Made by a program: the position numbers and the translations under genes. From Candidatus Tanganyikabacteria bacterium (lineage in GTDB: Bacteria > Cyanobacteriota > Sericytochromatia > S15B-MN24 > VGJW01): DNA of 64,000 nt. Location of the stretch: contig VGJW01000014.1 in the NCBI GenBank assembly GCA_016867265.1, positions 1 through 64,000 of the forward strand, given 5' to 3'. The notes below the pieces were generated by a model. It ran no database searches and had not been told where the DNA came from. It saw nothing but the letters and a program-made list of their open reading frames with translations. This document shows, in pieces, positions 27,234 through 34,464 of the stretch; the first letter of the stretch is position 1, and every line of letters begins with the position of its first letter.

Positions 27234-27995
27234 ATGTCCCAGAAGAAGCTCCTTGCAGCCGCCCTCGTGGCCGGCACCGCTGTCCTCGCCGGCTGCGACC
27301 CGACTGGCGCCGGCCTCGGCACCACCCTGCCCAGCGTGACGCCGACCCCGGCTGCCACGGCGACCCCGGTGGCCTTCCTGGGCTTCCCCAGCAACGCGAC
27401 GCTGACCGGTCGCGTGACCTTCAATGGTGGCGCCCCCGGCGTACTCGACCTCGAGTACAAGACTCCCGGTGGCAACCGCTCGCCAGTCACCGCGAAGACC
27501 GATGCCAACGGGTACTTCAGCTGGGACAATATCGCGGCGGGTACTGCTGTTCAGGTCATCTGGGATGACGGAAACAAGGCGGCCGTCACCACGGCCGATT
27601 TCAACGTGCCCGGCATCTTCGTTTCCGACGCTATCCAAGCCAAGTCGGGTCCGGACAAGATGAACCCGATGGTCAATATGGATATCCAGTGGCAGCCCAA
27701 CCCGACGCCGGCCATCGGCGCGACGGCCAATGGGACCTTTGGCATCTCCTCCGTGATTGCTAATCTAAACGCCAAGTACCTAGTGTCGATCTTCGGGTCT
27801 GACAAGTCGGCGAAGCTCACCGTCGAGATCCCGGCGGGCTCCACGACCGTAAGCCTCGCGTCCAATACCGGTTACACCGGCCTTGCCGCTGGCGACTACT
27901 TCTATCAAATCAAGTTCTTCAAGAACGAGAGCGGTGCGACGTTCGGCGGCTCGAACTTCTACGGATCCACGAAGTACATCCCTTTCAAGAAGTAG
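27234..27995 (+). CDS. lipoprotein with carboxypeptidase-regulatory-like Ig fold
   Basis: The 253-residue protein has a lipoprotein signal peptide with lipobox LAGC (Cys21), then a Pro/Thr linker. A beta-sandwich region follows in which TLTGRVTFNGG and TDANGYFSWDNI are typical of carboxypeptidase regulatory-like (transthyretin) domains. The C-terminal half is another beta-rich domain without a name. It is monocistronic, followed by a strong terminator. Surface binding or a structural role is likely. Confidence 0.75.
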   Translation: MSQKKLLAAALVAGTAVLAGCDPTGAGLGTTLPSVTPTPAATATPVAFLGFPSNATLTGRVTFNGGAPGVLDLEYKTPGGNRSPVTAKTDANGYFSWDNIAAGTAVQVIWDDGNKAAVTTADFNVPGIFVSDAIQAKSGPDKMNPMVNMDIQWQPNPTPAIGATANGTFGISSVIANLNAKYLVSIFGSDKSAKLTVEIPAGSTTVSLASNTGYTGLAAGDYFYQIKFFKNESGATFGGSNFYGSTKYIPFKK

Positions 27996-28014
27996 GCTTC
28001 CGGCCTGCGGTTCC

Positions 28015-28045
28015 GGCCCCTCGCCCCATCGGGCGGGGGGCCTTT
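28015..28045 (+). terminator. rho-independent terminator after the lipoprotein gene
   Basis: A 12-bp GC-rich stem (28015-28026 with 28031-28042, one U-G wobble, loop CATC) is followed by TTT. It lies 19 bp after the stop codon and 32 bp before the exonuclease start. Confidence 0.8.
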
Positions 28046-28076
28046 CCCTGACCCCGCAGTCCGAAAGGACAACCCC

Positions 28077-28850
28077 ATGAAGATTGCGACCTGGAACGTC
28101 AATGGCATCCGTGCCGTGACCCGTAACGGCTTCGCCGCCTGGCTCGCTGAGGAAGCCCCGGACGTGCTTTGCCTGCAGGAAGTCCGGGCCATGCCTGGCC
28201 AGGTGCCGGCCGAAGCCCTTGCCGAAGCCGGATGGCACCGGACTTGGCACGCAGCCGAGCGCAAGGGGTACAGCGGCGTCGCGACGTGGACGCGCGCGCC
28301 CCTGCCCAGTCGCCTCGGCTTGGGCCAGACACGCTTCGACACCGAGGGGCGGGCCATCTGGACGGAACTTCCCGAGGGTATCCGCCTGCTGAACGTCTAC
28401 GTGCCCAATGGGGGAAGGGATCTCGACCGCGTCCCCTACAAACTGGATTTCTACGCCGCGATGCTCGATGAGGTCCGGGCCGGCCATGCCCGGGGCGAGC
28501 GTTTTCTCATTTGCGGCGACTGGAACACGGCCCACATGCCCATCGATCTGGCCAACCCCAAGGCCAACCAGCGCACGACAGGCTTCCTGCCCGAGGAGCG
28601 CGCCTGGATCGACCGGTTCCTGAACGAAGGGGATCTCGTCGACCCTTTCCGGGACCGGCATCCGGGCAAATCAGGACACTACACGTGGTGGAGCAACCGT
28701 CCCGGCGTGCGTGCCCGCAACATCGGATGGCGCATCGATTACTTCTTGGCATCCCGGTCACTGGCAACCCGCGTGACGACGGTTGCGCACCGGCCGGACG
28801 TCATGGGGTCGGACCACTGTCCGGTGGTGCTGACCATCGGCCCAGCCTGA
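28077..28850 (+). CDS. xthA: exodeoxyribonuclease III
   Basis: The 257-residue protein belongs to the exonuclease III/AP endonuclease family: MKIATWNVNGIRAV, LCLQEVRA with the metal-binding Glu near 34, GDWNTAH near 148, and the C-terminal WRIDYFLAS and GSDHCPV with the catalytic Asp-His. It repairs abasic sites and blocked 3' ends. The gene stands alone after a terminator and overlaps the tail of the convergent ispD by 50 bp. Confidence 0.95.
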   Translation: MKIATWNVNGIRAVTRNGFAAWLAEEAPDVLCLQEVRAMPGQVPAEALAEAGWHRTWHAAERKGYSGVATWTRAPLPSRLGLGQTRFDTEGRAIWTELPEGIRLLNVYVPNGGRDLDRVPYKLDFYAAMLDEVRAGHARGERFLICGDWNTAHMPIDLANPKANQRTTGFLPEERAWIDRFLNEGDLVDPFRDRHPGKSGHYTWWSNRPGVRARNIGWRIDYFLASRSLATRVTTVAHRPDVMGSDHCPVVLTIGPA

Positions 28851-29529
28851 GCCCGATGCCGTCAGCCCGGTCCAGGTCGCCGGGGCCGGTCACCTTGAGG
28901 TTGTCGGGATCCCCCGCGACCACCACGACGGACAGGCCCGCGGCTTCGAGCAACGAGGCTTCGTCCGTCCCCGCGAAGCCCACCCGGCCGGCCTGGTCAT
29001 AAGCGTCCCGTAGCCAGTCGAGTCGAATGACCTGTGGCGTCTGGACCAACCACAAGCCGTCACGTGGCACCGTCTCCGAGACCCGGTCCGAGCCATGGGC
29101 AACGCGCTTCACGGTATCGGCGACCGCGAGGCCCGGGATGGCGGCACCTGCCTCGCGGGCCCGCGACACCAGCGCTGCGACCAGTTGGCCCGAGGCGAAA
29201 GGACGCGCCGCATCGTGAACCGCCAACCAGTCCGCACCGGCGGCTCTCGCCTCACGTAGCCCCGCGCGCACCGACTCAGACCGCGTCGCGCCCCCTTCCG
29301 CCCAGCGCAGCGGCCACGGCCACGCGCGGATGGCGACCACCTGCTCGAGCAAACCCCGCTCGCCAGCGGCATGGACCAGGACCACGCCCTCGAGCCCCGG
29401 CCAAGCCGCAACCGCCTCAAGCGTCCGATACAGCAAGGGCTGGCCCCCGAGGGGAGCCAGCACCTTGTTGAAACCGAGGCCCAGACGCGAGCCAGCGCCT
29501 GCGGCAGGCAGGATCGCCCAGAGCCTCAA
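28801..29529 (-). CDS. ispD: 2-C-methyl-D-erythritol 4-phosphate cytidylyltransferase
   Basis: The 242-residue protein has the nucleotide-binding loop LPAAGAGSRLG, EGGATRSESVRAGL near 79, VHDAARPFAS near 104 and QTPQVIRLDWL near 162. It converts MEP plus CTP to CDP-ME, so isoprenoids come by the MEP route here. That route would also feed the ComQ-like enzyme at 127-951. It follows a small coiled-coil gene by 9 bp. Confidence 0.95.
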   Translation of the reverse strand: MRLWAILPAAGAGSRLGLGFNKVLAPLGGQPLLYRTLEAVAAWPGLEGVVLVHAAGERGLLEQVVAIRAWPWPLRWAEGGATRSESVRAGLREARAAGADWLAVHDAARPFASGQLVAALVSRAREAGAAIPGLAVADTVKRVAHGSDRVSETVPRDGLWLVQTPQVIRLDWLRDAYDQAGRVGFAGTDEASLLEAAGLSVVVVAGDPDNLKVTGPGDLDRADGIGLRLGRWSAPPDSGPTP

Positions 29530-29538
29530 GGCCGCGTC

Positions 29539-29904
29539 CTACTCGACCTTGCCCTCACCCTTGGTCTCGGCCTTGACCTCGACCTCGATGCGGGTCACGG
29601 GCTCTTGTGCCGCGGACTCGCCAGAGCCTTGGCGCGCCGCCTGCTGCCAGAAGGCCATCAGATTGCGCGCGCCTTCCTCAATCTGGCGGGTGGCCTCGGC
29701 AACCTGCTTGTCGAAGGCTTCTTCCATTTCCTTCATCTTGGCGACGGTCGCCTCGTCCTTGACGAGACCATGCACGGTGTCGCGAAGCACGCGCACACCC
29801 ACGCCGGCCGTCTCGCGCGCCGCATCGGCGATGCGCTCCGCGCTTTCGCGCGTCGTCTGCGCCAACTTCTCGGCGCTCTGCTTCAGTTCATCGATCTCGG
29901 GCAC
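29539..29904 (-). CDS. small coiled-coil protein of unknown function
   Basis: The 121-residue protein is almost entirely helical, with heptad spacing over residues 5-75 (EKLAQTTRESAERIADAARE and following), one short hydrophobic patch (LMAFWQQ) and a charged Glu/Lys tail. There is no signal peptide or TM. It lies directly before ispD in the same operon. It resembles the many YtxH/apolipophorin-like coiled coils but has no clear family. Confidence 0.7.
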   Translation of the reverse strand: MPEIDELKQSAEKLAQTTRESAERIADAARETAGVGVRVLRDTVHGLVKDEATVAKMKEMEEAFDKQVAEATRQIEEGARNLMAFWQQAARQGSGESAAQEPVTRIEVEVKAETKGEGKVE

Positions 29905-29969
29905 GGGTCATCCTCCTCGGCCGTCCACCCCGGGACGTCCCCTACGTGACCCAATGGTACACCCCGGCG

Positions 29970-31154
29970 TCAGACGACGGCGCCCAATTCCCGCCAGAAA
30001 CCGTCACCCACCAGGCTGCCGCCAAGCTCCCAAGCCTGGGCAATGGTCACGCCCATATCCCCGAAGCCGGCCCTATCGCCCAGCGGACGCCCGGCGATAC
30101 CGGGCATGTGGGCGAGCACGGGGATGTATTCACGGGTGTGATCCGTAGAGACATCCGTCGGATCGTTGCCGTGGTCTGCGGTAATCATGAGCAGATCGCC
30201 CTCGCGCAAGCGAGGCAGCAAGTCGGCGAGGTGCCGATCGAAAGCCTCGAGGGCACCGGCCATGCCCCGGGGATCGTTGCGATGCCCATACAGGCTGTCG
30301 AAATCCACCAGGTTGGTGAAGACCAGCGAACCCTCGGGCGCCTCGCCCGCGAGCCGGATCGTCGCGTCCATGCCTTGGGCGTTGTCCGCCGTATGGACGG
30401 ACTCGGCTACGCCCACGCCCGCGAAGATATCGTGGATCTTCCCGACACCGATGACCTTGTGGCCCTTGGCACCCGCCAGATCCAGCACGGTCGGTCCGGG
30501 GGGCAGGACGGAATAGTCGTGACGGCCGCCTTGATTGCGGGCCCACTTGCCCTGGCCCCCCGTAAAGGGCCGTGCGATGACCCGGCCCACCCGCCAGGGC
30601 CCGTCGAGAATCTCACGCGCCTTGCGACAGGCCTCCCACAGTTCCTCGAGGGGCACCACATCCTGATGCGCGGCCAACTGGAACACGGAATCACCGGAGG
30701 TGTAGAGAATCCACTTCCCCGTACGGAGATGCTCGTCGGCCAATTCGGTCAGGATCTCGGTGCCGGATGCCGGCTTGTTGCCGAGGATGCCCCGCCCCGT
30801 CGCCTTGGTGAAGGCCTCGAGGACTTCCGGAGGAAAGCCATCGGGGAACGTAGGGAACGAGAAATCGAGCGGCAGGCCGCACATTTCCCAGTGCCCCGTC
30901 TGGGTATCCTTGCCGGGCGAGCGCTCGGCCAGGCGGCCCCAGGAAGCCAGCGGAGCCGACACCGGCGCGACGCCCGCCACCTGCGTCACGTTGCCCATCC
31001 CGAGGCGCTGCAGGGTCGGCAGGCTGAGACCACCCACCACCCGGGCCGTGTTACCGAGGGTGTTGCTGCCCGTATCCCCGAAGGCCGGGGCATCGGGCAA
31101 CTCGCCCACACCCACGCCATCCAGCACGATCCAGAAGACGCGTCCGAGCATCAA
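29970..31154 (-). CDS. deoB: phosphopentomutase
   Basis: The 394-residue alkaline-phosphatase-superfamily protein begins VFWIVLDGVGVGELPDA and has PGKDTQTGHWEM with the catalytic Thr near 85, PFTGGQGKW, and TADHGNDPTDVSTDHTRE near 325. It interconverts ribose/deoxyribose 1- and 5-phosphates. It comes 6 bp after pyrimidine nucleoside phosphorylase, whose product it uses, a normal salvage pairing. Confidence 0.95.
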   Translation of the reverse strand: MMLGRVFWIVLDGVGVGELPDAPAFGDTGSNTLGNTARVVGGLSLPTLQRLGMGNVTQVAGVAPVSAPLASWGRLAERSPGKDTQTGHWEMCGLPLDFSFPTFPDGFPPEVLEAFTKATGRGILGNKPASGTEILTELADEHLRTGKWILYTSGDSVFQLAAHQDVVPLEELWEACRKAREILDGPWRVGRVIARPFTGGQGKWARNQGGRHDYSVLPPGPTVLDLAGAKGHKVIGVGKIHDIFAGVGVAESVHTADNAQGMDATIRLAGEAPEGSLVFTNLVDFDSLYGHRNDPRGMAGALEAFDRHLADLLPRLREGDLLMITADHGNDPTDVSTDHTREYIPVLAHMPGIAGRPLGDRAGFGDMGVTIAQAWELGGSLVGDGFWRELGAVV

Positions 31155-31160
31155 GCCCTC

Positions 31161-32480
31161 CTATCCGGCGATGCCGCCATAAATGGCGTGGATGAGCGGT
31201 GGCGGTGACGCCGGGCCCTCACCCGTCTTGTATGCTTGTTCCACGGCGTGCCGTCCTGCCTCGAGGCGCTCGGGTTCCGAGGCGCGGACCTCAGCCAGAG
31301 GCTGTCCGGTCTCGACGACATCACCGACCTTGGCCAGCAACCGCACGCCCGCCCCGAGGTCAAGCACGTCCTCCTTGGTCCGACGACCGGCCCCCAAGGC
31401 CACGACGGCATCGCCGATGCATCGCGCGTCAAGGTCGAGCACCGTCCCTGCCTGCCGGGCGACGACATGGGTCGAGAGTGGAGCCGACGGAAGATACTCA
31501 GGTCCATCCACGAGGGTGGCGTCCCCTCCCTGGGCCGCAACAAGCTCGCGGAAACGGGCCTTGGCCGTTCCGTCATCGAGCAGGCCGGCAAGGCGGGTAC
31601 GGGCCGTGGCTGCATCCGGGTCCAAGCCGCCCGCCACGCAGAGTTGCGCCCCGAGTTCGAGGCAAATCTCGCGCAGGTCGGCGGGCCCACCGCCCGAAAG
31701 GGTCTCCATCGCCTCGGCAACTTCGAGGGCATTGCCGACGTTCTGCCCCAGCGGCTGGCCCATGGCACTCACCACGCAGATGACCCGACGCCCCAGGCGC
31801 TCGCCCACCTCACGCAGCATCCTCGCGAGGGCCTCGGCCTCGGCCTCGGTCTCCATGAACGCGCCACGGCCCGTCTTCACGTCGAGCAAGATGATGTCGG
31901 CACCAGCCGCGATCTTCTTGGAGAGGATGCTCGCGCAAATGAGTCCCGGACACTCGATGGTGGCCGTCACGTCACGCAGAGCATAGAGGCGACCGTCGGC
32001 CGGCGTCATGCCTCGGGATTGCCCTGCCACGGCCACGCGCAGGCGCCGCAGTTGCGCCTTGAACCGCTCGGGTTCGATGGCCGTCTGGAAGGAACCCAGA
32101 CTCTCGAGCTTGTCGATCGTGCCTCCCGTGTGCCCGAGTCCCCGGCCGGACAGCTTGGCCACCGTAGCCCCCGCAGCCGCGACAAGGGGAGCCAACACGA
32201 GCGTCACCTTGTCGCCGACACCGCCGGTGCTGTGCTTGTCGACGCGAGGTCCCGGGACATCCGACAGGTCCAGGACCTCGCCGGAATGGGCCATCGCCCG
32301 TGTCAGCGCCACGGTCTCGTCGAGCGACAGGCCGCGACACGTGCATGCCATCAGCCACGCCGCGACCTGGTAGTCGGGATAGGTACCGAGATGCGCAATC
32401 AGGCCCTCGATATCCTCGCGGGACAACGCGTGGCCGTCGCGCTTGGCACGAATCAGGGGCAGGATGTCAGGCCTGTGCAT
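31161..32480 (-). CDS. pdp: pyrimidine-nucleoside / thymidine phosphorylase
   Basis: The 439-residue protein has DKHSTGGVGDKVTLVLAP near 81, SGRGLGHTGGTIDKLES near 110, ILSKKIAAGAD near 185, and the C-terminal phosphorylase domain. It cleaves thymidine, deoxyuridine or uridine with phosphate. It overlaps the coiled-coil gene upstream by 14 bp and feeds deoB downstream. The exact substrate range (DeoA or Pdp) cannot be told from sequence alone. Confidence 0.93.
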   Translation of the reverse strand: MHRPDILPLIRAKRDGHALSREDIEGLIAHLGTYPDYQVAAWLMACTCRGLSLDETVALTRAMAHSGEVLDLSDVPGPRVDKHSTGGVGDKVTLVLAPLVAAAGATVAKLSGRGLGHTGGTIDKLESLGSFQTAIEPERFKAQLRRLRVAVAGQSRGMTPADGRLYALRDVTATIECPGLICASILSKKIAAGADIILLDVKTGRGAFMETEAEAEALARMLREVGERLGRRVICVVSAMGQPLGQNVGNALEVAEAMETLSGGGPADLREICLELGAQLCVAGGLDPDAATARTRLAGLLDDGTAKARFRELVAAQGGDATLVDGPEYLPSAPLSTHVVARQAGTVLDLDARCIGDAVVALGAGRRTKEDVLDLGAGVRLLAKVGDVVETGQPLAEVRASEPERLEAGRHAVEQAYKTGEGPASPPPLIHAIYGGIAG

Positions 32481-33333
32481 CGGCTTGGTTCCCCGGACCC
32501 TCTTCCGTTGCGGGCGGGTCCTCCTTGCGCAATGGGCGCACCTGAGGCTTCATGCCGGGCTTGAGCAAGGCAATGAAACGCTCCTGCTGGTCCATGGCAT
32601 CTTGGGAATCTGCCAGTTGCTCCCTCAAGTCTGCCGTCTGATGTTGCAGCGAGATGACGAGCGACCTCAGGTCGTCCACCTCGCGAGCCGTCGAGATCGT
32701 CTGGTTGGCCAGCACCTCGCCGAGGCCATGCCTTGCCTTGTCGAGTGCCTCCTCGGTCTGGGCCAGCCGCGCAATTGTCGTCTCGTAGCGCTGCATCAGG
32801 TCCTGCCACTGGCGCTCCTGAATGGCACCCTGCTGGTGGATCGCGTCCAACTCGCCCGCCAATCGTCGATTTTCACTCCGCAGCTTCTGGGCCTCGTCCT
32901 TGAGCGCCACGAGTTCGGCCGCACCAGCAGGATCCGCAGCCTGAGGAGCCGGCTGCGCCTGCCGCCTGAGCGCTGTCAACTCATCGCGCACCTGCCGTCG
33001 TTCGAGTGACAGGTCATCGATGCGGGCCATCGCATAGTCCAACTGATTGCGCAGGTTGATCTCGCGTCGCTGGTGCAAGGCCCTGAGGCTCTCCACGTAG
33101 TGACGAAGACGCGTCACCTCGGTCGATGCATCCCGGTATCGGGCAGCGACATCGGCAAGGACGCGCCGGACCTGACCGAGCATCGACTGCCCGAGGCGCT
33201 GGCGCTCGTCCCGCAACTTGCGGGCGTAGCCTTGCCAATAGTGGAGCTGCTGGTTGCGTTCCTCGACCGTCTGGTTGATCTTCCGGACGTAGGCGACCAG
33301 CTTCTCGATTTGCTGTTCGTAACGGGTTGACAT
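32467..33333 (-). CDS. long coiled-coil protein of unknown function
   Basis: The 288-residue protein is predicted to be coiled coil from about 5 to 255, broken near 125-140 by a Pro/Ala stretch, and ends in a Pro-rich acidic tail. There is no signal peptide, TM or enzymatic motif. It is first in the nucleoside-salvage operon and overlaps pdp. The only AGGAGG is about 24 bp before the ATG, farther than normal. A scaffold or cell-division-type role is possible, but nothing specific supports it. Confidence 0.75.
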   Translation of the reverse strand: MSTRYEQQIEKLVAYVRKINQTVEERNQQLHYWQGYARKLRDERQRLGQSMLGQVRRVLADVAARYRDASTEVTRLRHYVESLRALHQRREINLRNQLDYAMARIDDLSLERRQVRDELTALRRQAQPAPQAADPAGAAELVALKDEAQKLRSENRRLAGELDAIHQQGAIQERQWQDLMQRYETTIARLAQTEEALDKARHGLGEVLANQTISTAREVDDLRSLVISLQHQTADLREQLADSQDAMDQQERFIALLKPGMKPQVRPLRKEDPPATEEGPGNQADAQA

Positions 33334-33431
33334 GCTTTATCTGGTGGCCGCCTTGGCTCCTCCTAACGCGGGGATCGTACCCGACTTCTCTCCGCAGGAT
33401 AGGGCAAGAACGAACTTCATGCGGTGACGAG

Positions 33432-33459
33432 TTACCATCGCATCCCCCCTGTGTATAAT
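33432..33459 (+). promoter_or_regulatory. promoter of the DUF4388 gene
   Basis: A perfect TATAAT (33454-33459) has TTACCA (33432-33437) 16 bases upstream as a weak -35 box. Transcription would start near 33466, leaving a short leader with an AGAGGGAG site. Confidence 0.55.
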
Positions 33460-33483
33460 TTTCGGGGCGTGAGAGGGAGTGCT

Positions 33484-34464
33484 TTGAGCAAGGTAGTACT
33501 GTCGGGAGATCTGGGCCTATTCCGCCTGGACCTGCTGATTCGCCTTCTCGAAGCGGTCAAGGCAACGGCCGAAATCCAGATCGAAAGTCGCGAACGGGCC
33601 ATACTGGGGCTCGCCGGCGGTCGTCTTGTCTCGGCGAGCACCGCCTCGCAACAAGGCTTCGCCGCCTTGCAGCAGATCGTGACGTGGCGTCAGGGTGGCT
33701 TTGGAGTCCGAACGGCGGAAACGCCGGCGACCCAGCCCGACTTCCAGAACTTTCAGGACAACGCAGGTATCTTTCGGCACCTGCAAGGCGTGATGGGTCG
33801 GCCCCAGGAGGCACCAGCGGGAGCGCCCGCGGCTCCTCCAAGTGGCGGCCAGCCGTCCGCCGGCCCGCCGGGCGCCCGGCCTGCGGCACCCGCGCCGACC
33901 GGCGGCGGCCTGGTCGCGGCCGGAGCACCGCAAGGGCAGGCAGCAGCTTCCAAGGGTCCCTTCCGGGCCGGGGCCGGCGCAGGCCCGTTGGCGCGCGTGC
34001 CTGAGCTGACGGACAAGGGCAGGGTCACCTTGCGGACGATCCAGACCAACTTCGCGATGCGCGGCGTGCAGGTCGAAGGCGACAACTGGCGTTTCCTGGG
34101 CAAGGTCGACGGTCAACTCACGCTTTACCAGATTGGCCAGAGCGTGAGCATTCTGGGTGAGAAGCTGGTCAAGCTCACCAACGAGATGGAGCAGCAGGGC
34201 TTCTTGCGGTTCGTGGCCAAGGATGACGTCGCCGAGCAGTTCAAGAGTCAGAAATTCCGCTTGGGCGAATACATGGTCGCCAAGGGCATCCTCACCGAGG
34301 TCCAGCTGGAAGCCGCGCTGCGACGCCAGTCCGAACTGGCGCGCAAGGGTCGGTACATGTGGCTGGGCGAAATCCTGGTCGAGATGAACTACGCACGGCC
34401 CTCCCAGGTCCAGGAGGCCATGGCCGTCCAGAAGCGCATCCAGCAACAGCAGCAGCAGAGTTGA
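33484..34464 (+). CDS. DUF4388 domain protein with PilB-N-like C-terminus
   Basis: The protein (326 residues) starts at a TTG four bases after AGAGGGAG; earlier starts overlap the promoter. The N-terminal domain (SGDLGLFRLDLLIRLLEAVK) is DUF4388-like, a module linked to gliding and surface signalling. A Pro/Ala/Gly linker follows (about 125-180). The C-terminal part (FRLGEYMVAKGILTEVQLEA near 265) resembles the N-terminal domain of type II/IV secretion ATPases, which binds cyclic nucleotides in MshE. It overlaps mutS by TTGA. Confidence 0.75.
   Translation: MSKVVLSGDLGLFRLDLLIRLLEAVKATAEIQIESRERAILGLAGGRLVSASTASQQGFAALQQIVTWRQGGFGVRTAETPATQPDFQNFQDNAGIFRHLQGVMGRPQEAPAGAPAAPPSGGQPSAGPPGARPAAPAPTGGGLVAAGAPQGQAAASKGPFRAGAGAGPLARVPELTDKGRVTLRTIQTNFAMRGVQVEGDNWRFLGKVDGQLTLYQIGQSVSILGEKLVKLTNEMEQQGFLRFVAKDDVAEQFKSQKFRLGEYMVAKGILTEVQLEAALRRQSELARKGRYMWLGEILVEMNYARPSQVQEAMAVQKRIQQQQQQS

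Noticed and set aside
31826-31850. Short GCCTCG tandem repeat in the pyrimidine phosphorylase gene
   Set aside because: It encodes a conserved-position Glu/Ala helix (EAEAEA) and is explained by codon choice, not by a mobile or regulatory repeat.
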